Shown here: positions 32,301-44,234 of the stretch, piece by piece
How positions within the stretch are numbered: the first letter of the stretch is position 1
Layout of the letters: every line of letters starts with the position of its first letter
Assembly (NCBI RefSeq): GCF_002234675.1
Contig: NC_019880.2
Coordinates: 20,038,789 to 20,102,788 of the forward strand
DNA: 64,000 nucleotides
Reading direction: 5' to 3'
Source: Oryzias latipes
Lineage: Eukaryota; Chordata; Actinopteri; Beloniformes; Adrianichthyidae
The notes under the pieces: model-generated
Databases searched by the model: none
Told to the model about the DNA's origin: nothing
Seen by the model: only the letters and a program-made list of their open reading frames with translations
Program-made: the position numbers and the translations under genes

Positions 32301-35300
32301 TTTATGTTTCCTCCATGATGCGAAAAATGCTACCAGAACATGTTAAAAACGCCGTTTTCATTGGACTGGGTCTTTAAGTTGAGTAGAGGCAGAGCCTATT
32401 ATTACTTTAGTGTTGTCAATTATTCTTGTTCTTGCTTTTGCATTTCCATTTTTCCCCTCCATTACTGTGGTTGAAACAGTTTTTCATTACAATGAAAAAT
32501 GCTGGTACTTGAAACCTTTACTTTGATTTTGATGCAAAGTTAGTCTTTTTCATTATGTTAAATTAATGTTATTAATATTTATTCATAGCTTGTTCCAGTG
32601 TATTTACATTTCTACACTTCAATCCTGTTACTCTTTATTATAATTAAACATCATAGTTTCATCAGAGTTAAACCAGAATACTAAAAGTGTCATTTTCACT
32701 AAATTATTACAGATGAAGATATTGAGAGGCGTTTTTTATTTATTTGTTTGTTTGCAATGTTTTTCTTTTCTTAGGCTTTTTCTGTGATTTTCTTGTCAGG
32801 TCAGTACTGCATGCCAGAAAATGGGGTCAAGCTCACACCACGGAGCCAGTTGCTGTCCACGTCTGAGGTGGTCACTATAGCTCGCCTCTTTGTTCAAGAG
32901 GGGGTGGACAAAATTCGCCTTACTGGAGGGGAGCCTCTGATCAGACCTGATCTTCTGGATATTATCAGTAAGGATGGAATACGTGTTAATTTAATACAGG
33001 TTAATAATTAAAGTCACCATTATTCATCTTTCTTAGCTGTTTGCCCATAGTGACTGTTTTAAACACAATACTTTTAACCCTTGTGCTATCTTAGATGACC
33101 CCCCCCCCTTACATTGACGTGTTCTGCCTACCATGATAAAGGTGGAAAGATTTCATGTAATCCATGGACACCAGTGAGGTTCACAAATCATTGAAGAAAA
33201 AAGGTTCAGAGCACTGTCTAGTGGGTCTAGATGACCCAACTCCCAATGTTAGAGTGCCTAGGAAAGCACAAGGGTTACGAAAGATGTAACGAATAGAAAA
33301 ATTATTTGAGCTCAAAATTGCGTTTCCAAGCATTTCTTTATTCAAGTCGTTGTGAATCAGAAGCTGATAAAGAATACTGCTGGAAAAAGTTTGTAGATGT
33401 GACATAAAATATACAACAGCAGGCCAAAGTCTCCCGGCTCCGCCCCTTTCTGATCATCCACCTGCAGACCAATAGATCCAAGAACGTCTTTGTTTTCCTG
33501 GTCTGAGCTGGAATCTGGATCAGAACTGGACGGCTGGATAGATCGGATGTTGCTACTGTTTTTGTTGCACCGCTAATGTTAGGATGGGGGGTTAGGGGCT
33601 GGTGTTAGTCAGAGAAGAACTGGAGAGGTTACACTTTTTGTGACACAAATGATAAACCTAATTTTCTTTTCCTTCTCTTTTTCTTTTTACCCTTTTGCAG
33701 TTGAACTAAGGAAGCTGGATGGCCTAAAAACCATCGCTGTAACAACGAATGGAATTAATTTGGCTAAACTTTTGCCGAGACTGAAAGAAGCTGGTCTGGA
33801 CCTTATTAACATCAGCCTGGACACCCTGGCCCCAGCAAAGTTTGAGTTTATCACCAGACGCAAAGGTATGGCAAACAAATTCATAAATAATTAGAGCAGG
33901 GGTAGGAACCTTTTTGGCTTAGAGGGCCATGAACACTGCAGATTTAAAAATGTAACGCTGTGAGAGCCGTACACTAACCATATCTGGTCAATACGGGGTG
34001 AGGTTAAAATCCATGCAGGTGTTGAGGCTTCCATCCGTTAGACGTGATCTTAGGTTGGTCTTAATGTTCTTTAGATGTGAGAAGGACTGCTCACGTGGAA
34101 ACGTGGAAGCAAACATTGTCAGGGCCGCTTGCTGTGTGTGTACCATCAGTACACACCAATACATTCATTCATTGGTTTGTTTCTTTATCAAACGAGGTGA
34201 AAGGCATGAATAATAAAAAAATAAAATAATAATTGGATGTTGATAAACCTATTTTCCCCACAAATAAGTTTTTTCCTGCATGTTGAGAAATCTTATTTGT
34301 TGGTAGTTGAGTCATAAACATTGTTGTCACAGGCGAAACAGGATGACTTTCCTCACGTAGTGTGTCAGCGACAGCATACTGTCACTCTGGACTTACGCCT
34401 TTGACTCATGCAAGGGAAGAGAAAAGAAGGGCGCTGCATTTATGACTCAAAGTGATCTGCCATCATGATGGTGTGATCTGAGAGGTCATCATGAGGTGCA
34501 TTGACAGCATCAAGCATGAATGATGGGGCAGACTTCCCATCTGGGAATTCCATTTCTCACAGTTGCTAAAGCACCAGCAGAGCTCGCCAAATTGCTGAAC
34601 ACGGAGCTGCTGCTGCTGAGCCGCTGCAGGTTCCAGCGGGGCGGAGCTCTGGGTGGTACGCTTTGATAAGGCCTGACTAGTGAGATAAATGACTGACATA
34701 TGCTAATGTATACAATTCTATACTAAACATTTAGCTTAAATGTAATCTTAGCCTCATTTAAGATTTAAAAATCAGCAACTGTGAGTTTTAATGTCCAACT
34801 ACAATCTAAGATAAACATCAGGTTAATGTTGCAGAGTTTGGGAGTTTTGTAGGACATGAAAACAAAAGAAAAGGTTGAAAATTCTGTCTGCTGCAACAGA
34901 ATTGGTGTCCAGATCTTCATTCATTCTCAGAAGCCAAAAGTAAAGTCTACTATATTTGTGAAATTGGTCATTAGGCCTTTCCAAAATTCAAAAGACTAAA
35001 ATGTTGAGGGAAGTGGTAATCTTTAGCTGTGTTTGTGTTCAGGTTTCCACAGAGTGATGGAGGGCATTGACAGAGCCGTTGAACTGGGCTACTCTCCTGT
35101 CAAGGTGGGTCACTTTTAAACAGGCTTTAGAATAAATATTCACAGAAAAGCCTTTTCGAAATTTAATACAAATTCTTGATCTTGAAATCCTCTTTATCCT
35201 TTTCTTTGTTTCAAAAACAAATCTTTTCAAAAGTTTTACGTACTGTAAGTCTTTGTTATTAATCATTTTTAAAAAAGATTTGAAAATCACAAACTGATAT

Positions 35301-38300
35301 CCTGTAATAATATACACAGATAATGACTCGATAAGGGTTTACAAAAAATGTAAATGACATCCTCATTCACAAAAATACCTTTTTTTGACTTAAAGTAAAT
35401 AAAGTACTTTCCAAAAACTATTTTTCCTAATAATATAATGTTTAAAAATGTCAACGGCTTTAATTTTTACTCTTAAGAAGAGTCTTTGTTCAAGCTATTC
35501 CAAAAGGAAGGACCTCATTTTCCGGCTTATAACCCGCCATTTTTACAAATTATTTTGCCACGGGTGCGACTAATACTCATGAGAAACTTAATTGTGATTT
35601 TTATTTAAATACATAAACAGGGTAACAGGGTGCTGTAAGTGTTTGTAACAGCATTTGCCGCTGACATCAGCGCAGAAAACGCACTGTGCAAAACAAACAT
35701 GGAATCTGATCAGTCTCCTAAACTTTATGATATTTTTCCTATTTGCATTTCTTCTTACAAACGTTTCCTTCCGCGGTCGAATACGGAGCAGCAAGTCGTC
35801 ATACCGGGTCATAGAGACAGCAGGATGGCTCAACGCGCCGTCAATCAGACGCAGCTCCTGCAGCATCAATCTAACGATCGCCATAAGAAAAAAAGAACGA
35901 CTGAAGCATCATATGGAGACGTGACGACAGATGCTTTTGTAGAACTTTAAAATAAATAATCCTGACCTCATTCTGTCAATGCTTCCATGTAAACATCAGG
36001 CTAAGAACGAACGGTAGCTCCTCCCACATTCAACAGGAGCGTCTAGCTTAATCCTTGTGCTATCCTAGGCACTTTAACATTGGGAGTTGGGTCATCTAGA
36101 CCCACTAGACAGTGCTCTGAACCTTTTTTCTTCAATGATTTGTGATCTTCACTGGTGTCCATGGATTACATGAAATCTTTCCACCTTTATCCACCTTTGT
36201 CATGGTAGGGAGAACACGTCAATGTAAGGGGGGGTCATCTAAGATAGCACAAGGGTTAAGAACACATTTTTTGACAAGAGTTGAGCATTGAATGTGACGT
36301 ACGACAAAAAAGAGGCAGTGGACGTGAATTTAACACATGAATAGTGTTCGGCGTGAATGCAGCAGTTTGTTTAGAAGCGTTTCCCTTTTTCCCCAAAAGT
36401 TCAACTTACACTCTGGAGAATCTGCTACTAAAATATTAATTATGAATACATTTAGAGATTTTCATGCTCATATAGGCTAGTGCGTTAACTTTTTAAAATC
36501 AATGAACGACATATGTTTTATGTGTTTAACTGTAATTTGAGTTGGATTTTAAAACATCAGTAGAAACACATTTCAATATGAAGGCATCCCCTTTTTCTTT
36601 GTTTTATTGATGATCAAGTCATAAATATTGAATTTATTTATATAAGCAATATTAAAAAGATTTCTGTGCAAAATTTGTACACAAATAGTGTTTCTTCATG
36701 TTCAGTTGGAGAAAAATTTCAATGTGGTTTTTTATTGGTTAACAATGGTTGTCAGTGAACCTCTTTTAATCGTCTGCTTTAAAACAAAGCCTTCTCTAAA
36801 GGTGCGTTCCACACCGAATGCAATTGGAACGTCAGGGGCGTCAAGTTTCAATGTTAAGTCAATGTACAGACGCAGTCTGAGGTCCTGCAGCACGATTTTG
36901 CCGTCAGGCGCAGCGCAGGACTCAGCTTTTGGCACGTGACTCGATCAAAGGGTAGAAAAATCAATCCAATGTGGCCGCTCGATGCCATGATTTTGGACAG
37001 ATGCTGAATCAATGAACTGTGACACAGAGCCTTCTTGTGGCATGAACCAATGTAAACAGCGTAATAAACAGCAAACCCCGATGTACCAAACATTGGAGTT
37101 TCTTTACAGCTAGAGAGAACTGTCAGCAGTCTTCTGTGCTCTTTTCTGCAGGTCAACTGTGTTGTCATGCGAGGTTTCAACGAAGACGAGCTGCTAGATT
37201 TTGTCCGGCTAACAGAGAAAAAGCCACTGGAAGTGCGATTTATTGAGTACATGCCGTTTGACGGTGAGTGCTTACGTTTTGATGAGAGCTTTCTTTAAGC
37301 AGACTTCTTTAAGGCCTGCCACAATGAATCCCCCACCTCTCTGTCCTGTGCATCACCCCCCTCTTGCATTATAGGTGGGGTGGGGGTCCAGAGACCCTCC
37401 TTTATCTGTAGTGCCCATCACCATCGAAGGCTAGAACAGGATCTGAGCCAATCTTTTCATTCATCTCCCCTCTTCTTGAAGAGGAGCACAAGTACCCTTC
37501 TCCTCCATTCTGCAGGAATCACTCTTCAAGGTCCTGAGCCGCTGTGGGAGAGTGGTTGACCTCTGATTGGAGGGTTGCTCGTTTGTGCCTGACGAAGTGT
37601 CAAAAGCACTTTCAACTCTGATTGAAGAGTCTGTGTGTGAACGCGGGTGAACAGGACTTTGGGCCGTAACCCTTGTGCTATCCTAGGCACTGTAACATTG
37701 GAAGTTGGGTCATCTAGACCCACTAGACAGTGCTCTGAACCTTTATTCTTCAATGATTTGTGATCTTCACTGGTGTCCATGGATTACATGAAATCTTTCC
37801 ACCTTTATCCACCTTTGTCATGGTAGGGAGAACACGTCAATGTAAGGGTGGGGTCATCTAAGATAGCACAAGGGAAATCACCGTTTGTCAACCCTTCAAC
37901 ACCCGAGCTTTAGCTCCAGTGTTGATGTTCTTTGAATAACCGTTTAGCATTTACTTAATAGTAGTAAAGGGTTTGCGCAATTGTCGCAAACCCTGGGGTC
38001 CACCCTTGCTAAGGGGTTGCCCCCTGCTGTGCTTGCGACCATCTTCATCTCGAGGTCTATATGCCTATAAAGGGTAAGCCTTTGAACACTGGTGTCAGGA
38101 CTAAAAGGTTGCTCCCTTTGCGTGTCTGTGGTTGACATCCTGACTTATATCCAGGATCTGTTGGATAATAGTCTCTCCTTTTCCACAGTCAGGGCCTATT
38201 AGGCTGCAGTGTCTGCTTGTCACGTTGGTTTTGACGGGATAAGTCCTGGTGCTCATCCTCTGGCTGTACAGTTTTTTAAAGAAATTTGCAGCAGTTGGTC

Positions 38301-41300
38301 CAAATTCACATCGCAACCAATCCTGCACTTTTACCAAAAACGATCCCGTTAGAGTACAACTCGATGGTGGTTGAACTTTTGAGCCTTTATCCTCTTTTTG
38401 CACCTGCGGGACAGAGGAGGTTACATCGTCATGTCCTATAGGTGCGTTACACATATACATTGACCACACTCGACACACACTGTTATCTGATCAGCTGTTG
38501 GAGTGCTTTGCTAACCCTGCTAGGGGCAGAGTTTAATCTAAGCAGAGGCGTTCACGTGGGATTGTTGGAGCTATCTGTTTAGCTTACAGCAGTAAGGAAG
38601 GGCCTGTCTTTGCTTCAGAGTGTGAAAGACCACTCAACATGAGGCGTGGTCACTTCCTGCAGCGAGCTAGTCATCTCCCCTCACTTTTGTAGGGTGTTAC
38701 TGTTTGGACGTGACAGGCCCTACGGTGGCTCACAATGTTGTTCTTGCAGCATCAGGACTTAACAGGTCCTAATGAGTGCTGCAGTTTGGTAGATGCTTGT
38801 GGGGGGTGTACATATGCTGCATACTATATGTGCTGTAGCGAGGGAATCCACTGAAAAGGAAGAAAATGTTGGGTCTGTAGCTTCTGTTCCCTGAAGGAGG
38901 AAAACGAGGTGGAACACTCCTGCTGAACACTTCTACGACAAACCTTCTGCTGTTACCTGGTCTTAGGAACAGCACAAGAACATTTTTAGGACAAAAAACC
39001 TGGAAAAACAACGACTGCTGTTATTTTAAAACACGTTGACCTACAACACTGCTTCTTTCCTCTGTAGGGAACAAGTGGAACTTTAAGAAGATGGTAAGTT
39101 ACCAGGAGATGCTGGATCGCATAAAGCAGCAGTGGCCCAACCTGGAAAGGCTTCAAACTGGACATGCAAATACTGCCAAGGTCCTTAATGACTATTCACT
39201 CTTGAATACAGACACAGACATCCAAGTCTGATGTGTTGAACATTGCATGGTTTTCTCATGTTTAAGTATTAATAGTCCATATGGTAGTTTCAAAGGAAAT
39301 GACTTTGTTTGTAACAGATGTTTAAAGTACCAGGCTTTGAAGGTCATTTGGGCTTCATATCCTCCATGTCTGACCATTTCTGTGGCTCCTGCAACCGTTT
39401 GCGAATCACTGCTGATGGAAACCTGAAGGTAACGTTCAAAATCACGACTGCTTTGTGGGGAAAAACAGCAAAACCCAGCAGACTGCGGGCTCACCTCCTG
39501 CTTTCCGCTTTCTCAGGTGTGTTTGTTCGGAAACTCTGAATTCTCTCTTCGAGACATTCTGCGTTGTGGAGCATCTGACGAAGAGTTGCTGCAGGTGATT
39601 GGTGCTGCTGTGGGCCGGAAGAAGAAAGAGCATGCAGGTAAAATGTTTACACCAGTGAATTCAACTACTAGTCCAAAATAAAGAGCTGAACATTTATTAT
39701 TACACTGAAGTGTGGTTACAGTTCACTATTACTGCCTCAATTTAACAAACTGTATAATAGATGATGATAATGATGATATTTTAAAAAAGTCCAACATTAT
39801 ATGAAGGGATCCTGACATTGTTACCTTAAAATATTGATAGAAGCACAAACTAATCAAAAATATTAAACTAAGCCAAGTAAATAGGTTAAATCCCAATCAT
39901 TTGTTTTGTTAGCATAAAGGCTAATTTTACTATTTTATGTTGAAATAAAATAGGTCAATTGGCAACTGTAAATTGTCCCTAGGTGTGATTGGAATGGTTG
40001 TGTGATTGCAGCACTGTGACAGACTGGTGACCTGTCCAGGGTGTCCCCTACCTTCGCCCACAAGTGGCCGGGATAGGCTCCAGCAGCCCCGTGACCCCCA
40101 AAGGGACAAAACAGAAGAAGATGAATGAATGTTTAAATAGAGCAGGACTTTGACTAGTTTTAAACGATAAAGCCAATGAAGCCTTCAAATGGCTGTAACC
40201 TCTGCAGAGTTGTCTTCTGTAGGGGACATTTCTAAGGATGAACATCTTACAACCAGAGCATACTACTGAATAATAATAACGGAATGGATTTATCTGCTTT
40301 TCCAGACGCTCAAAGTTCTTCCAATGTGTCCATCATTCATTCATTCATACTTGGTGATGGTAACTACTGATGTAGCCACAGCTGCCCTGGGGCAGACTGA
40401 CAGTCTACGGCCCCTCTGACCATCACCAGGACATTCATTGTGCAGGATTTTTGCGAGCAGAGATACTCAGACCGGAAACTTCCATCGGTTCTGTGTTTAG
40501 CTCAGCCAGGAGACCTGGTCCGTTCTGTGATTCTAGAGTCTTGTCTGAGGCCTTCTCCTGGTGGGACCTGCCCAAAAGGCCTCCACAGGTAGACATCAAA
40601 GAGCCATCCAAAAAGATGCTTTAGCTACCCCAACTGGCTTCACTTAATGCGGTGCAACTCTATATTGAGAACTTCTCCCATCTCTAAGGGAGAAAGAACC
40701 AAGCTACCCTGCAGAGGAAACTCATTTTAGTTTGACCTGAGCTCTTATCCTTTTGGTAACGACCTAAAGCTTACAGTGTGGGAACATAGATGGAGACGTA
40801 AACCGACGGCTTTTCCTTATATCTTCACTGCTAAAGATCTATTCAGCCACTGCATTAGTCCAGCTGCCGCACATATCCATCTATTACCTATCAACATGTT
40901 CAGGTTACTCAGTTCTGTGATCCATATTTGCTTCTTAAATCAATGTTGAGCTTCTGAAACCATGTACAGTACAATGGCATGTATCAGCATCTGCTATTGA
41001 CATTCACACTACACAGAGCAGAGGTAGGACCGTGAACTGGGACACATTTACAGCTAAAGGTTTTTCATTATCGTTTGTTACTTTTGTCTCTTAAACTGCC
41101 AATTCCTTAATCTGGTAGTTTATACGTATGCTTAGATAGTTATTTAAGGACTACTGGAATAAGCGTTGCTTCTCCCTCCTATGTCCTTTCTAGGCATGTT
41201 CAGTATTTCCCAGATGAAGAACCGACCAATGATCCTTATTGGTGGGTAACTCAGCTGTACGTACCAACCTGCTGGACTCAGTCCTGCACTGCTCACCTTT

Positions 41301-42385
41301 ATGCTGTATAAAGCTAATGTTTTTATAGTCAGTCTTTGTTTCTTTCCACAGCAACAGCCAAAGGTTTGCTGCCACCGGCACAGTGGATCGAGAAAACTTC
41401 CCTCACTCTTTTCCATTTTAAAAATGACAAATTTCTGTTGATGTCCGCTTCCCCGTCTCATGTATGCCACTCACTCAGGAGACAGAACCTCCGTAAAGAG
41501 GCTTTTTTGTCCCTTCCAGGCTGCACTACTTTAACTCATGCAGCCCTTCAGATCTGCTCTATAACCTCTGGGAGTGGAAGATCTGAGACGTTTCTCAGGA
41601 AAGAGAAACCCACTGTGACTAACAGTCTCTGCAGTGAATTCTCAAACTCTGTAGAGCTTGGGACTGGTGTCATTTTCAGCACCTATCACTCGAAGACTGA
41701 AAAGGTAGAGACGCATACAAATAATTTGAAGCGCTGTTTTCTCAGGAAGCCAGGACTCCCTGTGTTTTGCACAATACTAATGGCTGCCAACTTCAGCTCT
41801 ACACACTACAGGGTTAGACTGCTGCACAACCAAAGCTCCAAGAGTGGCACCACTGTGCCTTTTAGAAACGACCGGCAGAACACTCACCATGAGGCTGAAA
41901 CCCACTTGACTCACACAGATGCTCAGGGCCGAGCTTGCATGGTGGACGTCGGGGGAAAAACACCAACACGTCGAACAGCTACAGCCTGTGCCACAGTGCT
42001 GTTGGGCCCGACGGCCTTCCGCTTACTTCAAGACAACCGGCTGGTTAAAGGAGATGCTCTGACTGTGGCACAGCTGGCAGGCATCATGGCTTCAAAGCAG
42101 ACATCAGCACTTATTCCACTGTGTCACCCCCTACCTTTGGAGCATGTTTCTGTCGCTTTTGAACTCGATGAGCTTCACAATGCTGTCATCGTCACGACAA
42201 CATGTCAGACAACAAGTAAGACGGGGGTGGAGATGGAGGCACTGACCTCAGTCTCTGTGGCCGCGCTGACGGTCTATGACATGTGCAAGGCCGTAACGCC
42301 TGATATCGTCATCACAGATATAAAGCTAGTCCATAAAACAGGGGGGAAGACAGATTTTCATCACAAAGAATTCAAGAAACCATAA
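29384..42385 (+). CDS. mocs1: Molybdenum cofactor biosynthesis protein 1 (MOCS1A/MOCS1B)
   Basis: First step of molybdenum cofactor synthesis: GTP to cyclic pyranopterin monophosphate (mitochondrial in animals). MOCS1A is the radical-SAM GTP 3',8-cyclase, MOCS1B the MoaC-type synthase. Exons: 29384-29635, 30078-30189, 32800-32967, 33701-33865, 35043-35104, 37152-37263, 39068-39180, 39318-39428, 39517-39637, 41194-41241 (extended to 41249 for MOCS1A), 41352-42385. Phases close throughout. MOCS1A (423 aa) has an Arg-rich presequence-like N-terminus, the radical-SAM motif CNLRCQYC (Cys118, 122, 125), LTGGEP (162-167), a second Fe-S set C350-x2-C353-x13-C367 and a C-terminal GG. Splicing from 41241 to 41352 skips the stop and gives a 765-aa fusion with MOCS1B. 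The start at 29384 has a good context (gcgATGg), but an in-frame ATG at 29288 is possible. Tail-to-tail with daam2, as in human. Confidence 0.93.
30078..30189 (+). CDS. mocs1: mocs1 exon 2 (start of radical-SAM motif)
   Basis: Encodes [20 protein letters not shown] and EKCNLR, ending one base into the codon of Cys122, so the CxxxCxxC motif is split across intron 2. The intron (30190-32799) contains L1 and L2 LINE fragments. Confidence 0.92.
30440..30660. repeat. GC-rich block in mocs1 intron 2, unidentified
   Basis: Abruptly GC-rich (ggggggccctgtcattgggg...) compared with its AT-rich surroundings, and probably a dispersed repeat. One open frame crosses it without recognisable similarity. Confidence 0.35.
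30780..31570 (-). mobile_element. L1-like LINE RT fragment in mocs1 intron 2
   Basis: The minus strand shows [14 protein letters not shown] (RT motif A) near 30850-30900 and a [24 protein letters not shown] segment near 31000. Minus frame 31680-31039 carries the EN-RT linker ([28 protein letters not shown]). The segments are disrupted by frameshifts and deletions. Confidence 0.7.
31571..32160 (+). mobile_element. L2-like LINE, internally deleted
   Basis: Plus frame includes [20 protein letters not shown] and [12 protein letters not shown], as in the linker before RT in L2-like fish LINEs. It then jumps to a 3' UTR-like tail (ctgcactttattgcactcca ... ccactccaagggtgctacaa ... aatgacaaaaaaggcttatc). 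The RT domain is missing. Confidence 0.65.
33077..33275 (-). mobile_element. ~200-bp palindromic-end repeat, copy 3
   Basis: Left end acccttgtgctatcttagat, right end aggaaagcacaagggt, flanked by TA on both sides. Opposite orientation to copies 2, 4, 5 and 7. In mocs1 intron 3. Confidence 0.88.
33893..34700. mobile_element. Possible hAT-like element remnant in mocs1 intron 4
   Basis: The left edge agcaggggtaggaacctttt followed by ggcttagagggccatgaa resembles the start of hAT family elements (CAGGGGT...GGGCC). The opposite end was not located, and no transposase frame was recognised. Confidence 0.4.
36051..36256 (+). mobile_element. ~200-bp palindromic-end repeat, copy 4
   Basis: Starts atccttgtgctatcctaggc, ends agatagcacaagggt, flanked by TA on both sides. 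The interior matches the other copies, including gtcatctagacccactagac. In mocs1 intron 5. Confidence 0.88.
37669..37874 (+). mobile_element. ~200-bp palindromic-end repeat, copy 5
   Basis: Starts acccttgtgctatcctaggc; the right end reads gatagcacaaggg and then diverges (aaatca), so the terminal base and TA are lost on that side. In mocs1 intron 6. Confidence 0.85.
37875..39060. other. mocs1 intron 6, remainder
   Basis: No recognisable gene or element. Two minus-strand open frames (38101-38478 and 38769-39011) lack similarity to anything I know and have no splice or start context suggesting use. Confidence 0.4.
39960..40136 (+). mobile_element. LINE/SINE 3' tail in mocs1 intron 9
   Basis: Sequence such as gactggtgacctgtccaggg, gggataggctccagcagccc and a gatgaatgaatg end matches the common 3' tail of fish L2-like elements and derived SINEs. 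Only the tail is present. Confidence 0.65.
40440..40900 (-). mobile_element. RTE-like LINE C-terminal fragment in mocs1 intron 9
   Basis: The minus strand reads [10 protein letters not shown] and neighbouring residues similar to the AEMSFLRRVAGLSLRDRVR segment remembered from an abundant fish LINE. The reading is broken by frameshifts. Likely the C-terminal part of the same kind of element as the endonuclease fragment at 63350-64000. Confidence 0.5.
41194..41249 (+). CDS. mocs1: mocs1 exon 10: MOCS1A C-terminus and alternative donor
   Basis: Encodes [18 protein letters not shown] then TAA (41247-41249). The terminal Gly-Gly is required for MOCS1A activity in the human protein. A donor inside the first of these Gly codons (G/GTGGGT, after 41241) joins in phase to the exon at 41352 and removes the stop. 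A second GT at 41246 would join out of frame. Confidence 0.9.
41352..42385 (+). CDS. mocs1: mocs1 exon 11: linker and MOCS1B (MoaC-like) domain
   Basis: A single 1034-bp exon encoding about 344 residues. The first ~190 residues are a poorly conserved Ser/Thr/Leu-rich linker beginning [12 protein letters not shown]. The MoaC-like domain starts near [16 protein letters not shown] and includes [49 protein letters not shown] and KTGGK, matching remembered human MOCS1B motifs. Stop TAA at 42383-42385. Confidence 0.92.
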
Positions 42386-42647
42386 ACTAATCCATGTTTT
42401 ATGTAACCAAATCTGTATTTTTCTACAAACACAAAGATTAAGTAGAAAATGTCAAATAATAGAAATACAGTTTTGGCTGTAACTACTGGTAATCTTCTGC
42501 CAGCACATTACAAAGTTTGCTTTTGTTTTATAAAATTAGAAGTTTTTGTCTTCTAATAAGCATTTCCGTATCAAACATATTGTGTTTTGCTGGCAGCTGC
42601 TGTTATTAAGACAAGTACAACATGTGTTAAAGATTTCATTTGCCTTC

Positions 42648-42653
42648 AATAAA
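42648..42653 (+). terminator. Polyadenylation signal AATAAA, mocs1
   Basis: AATAAA about 263 bp after the MOCS1B stop codon, in an AT-rich 3' UTR. Confidence 0.7.
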
Positions 42654-43249
42654 CACAACTCTTCAGAGGTGTCTTCTTGTATTCAGAATCATGTGTTCAT
42701 GTTTAACCCCTGAAAGGGGGAGAAAAGGGCTCCAGTCTGAGCTGTTCTCAAGACAGAAGACAGTTCTGTCAGACAGTTATCAGTATCACAATGTATGAAC
42801 AGAACCGGGGATTTATGAACACCGCTTCAGTCTTCATGAACATAATTTCTAGGTACAGTCAGGGCCCAGAGGGGGTCTGGACCAGAACTCAGAGAGAATT
42901 AGCTTATCAAACCCTACAACTACATCTTTACATAGTCCGGCAGATGAACTTCATCCAGATGGAGTTGGGGGACGGCTGGGGGCGCCATACGAGCCAGAGA
43001 TGAGGCACACCATCAGGTACAAGAGCAGAGACGAGCCATCTGGAATCACTCCCACTCCGTAGAGGGGAAACAGGGACAATGTATGAATCCTACTGCACTA
43101 AACAGGCATGGAGAACTAAATGATAAATAAATGATCAAGAATAGAGGAGAGTAGAAGTAGATGAGAATAGAGGACAGAACCCCAGTGCACCATAGCTTCA
43201 AACTTCTAGCAGCCTAGTATCAACTTTATTGTTGTCATTAAGTTGAATT
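42654..43249. other. Intergenic between mocs1 and daam2, no gene
   Basis: Short frames only, and nothing recognised. Includes a run of gag/aga-rich sequence around 43130-43180. Confidence 0.4.
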
Positions 43250-43560
43250 CAAACATGTTAATAGTAAATTAAATAGTCTCTGAATACTAACTAGTCTGAC
43301 AATAAGTCTGTCCAAAGAGGAATGTCTTCAGTCTAACTTTGAATGTAGAAACTGTGTCTGCCTCTCTTCCATGAGCTGGGAGCTTATTCCATAAAACAGT
43401 GGCTTGGTGGCTAAACGCTCTACCTCCAACTATATTTTCACTAATTCTAGGAACCACAAGCAGTCCTGCATTTAGTGAGTGAAGTGTTCTGATTGGATGG
43501 TAAGGCCCTATGAGGTCTTTGATATAGGATGGGGTCATACCATGTAAGGCCTTATACAGT
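43250..43560 (-). mobile_element. LINE RT C-terminal fragment
   Basis: Minus-strand frame 43538-43287 contains LHSLNAGLLVVPRISENIVG, AFSHQATVLWNKLP and FKVRLKTFLFG, the C-terminal segment of CR1/Rex-Babar-like fish LINEs. It is short and isolated. Confidence 0.7.
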
Positions 43561-43683
43561 CAGGACCATACATATTTGGACAGAGACACATTCTTTCTAT
43601 ATGCTTGTTTCCATTTCTGTGGGAAAATGCCTTCTTGTAGTGACATCATGCAAAGTTTGATATCATGCCCGGCAAAATTTGGG

Positions 43684-43862
43684 GTCAAGATGACCATTGA
43701 TGTGTTCTCCCTACAAAGATGGATAAAGGTGGAGAAGATTTCATGTAATCCATGGACACCAGTGAAGATCAAAAATCATTGAAGAAAAAGGGTCAGCGCA
43801 CTGTCTAGTGGGTCTAGATGACCCCACTCTCAACGGTAACGTGCCTAGGATAGCACAAGGGT
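43684..43862 (-). mobile_element. ~200-bp palindromic-end repeat, copy 6 (left end altered)
   Basis: The interior (ggtctagatgaccccactct) and right end (gatagcacaagggt) match the family, and the left terminus is replaced by non-matching sequence. It lies between mocs1 and daam2. Confidence 0.8.
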
Positions 43863-44234
43863 TAAAAAAAAAAGATGTAGGTGTATTTTGCTGCCCTCTA
43901 GTGGTCATACCGAAGAATGACAGCTGTGGTCTTCTTTTGCAGTCAAGCGATGATTTCTATGAAAAGTATTTTTATTGTTTGAGGACACAACAGTCAAATA
44001 GTGATATATGTAATTTATAATAATTTCTGTTATTGAAAAACATATTGTAGAGATTTTAGAAACATGTCTGATGCTAACAGCTGCTGTACTGTAGGCCAAA
44101 TAATGTTAAAATGTTAATCAGAAGCCCATTTAACACTTCTTGATGTTACTTACCGAAAGTTTTGCCCTCATTCCAGCATTCATTCAATTAGATAAACAGA
44201 TATAAACAAAATACTGTGTTTTCTGGGCCAGAAG

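Noticed and set aside
38101..38478. 125-codon minus-strand frame in mocs1 intron 6
   Set aside because: No recognised similarity, no supporting start or splice context, and within the length expected by chance.
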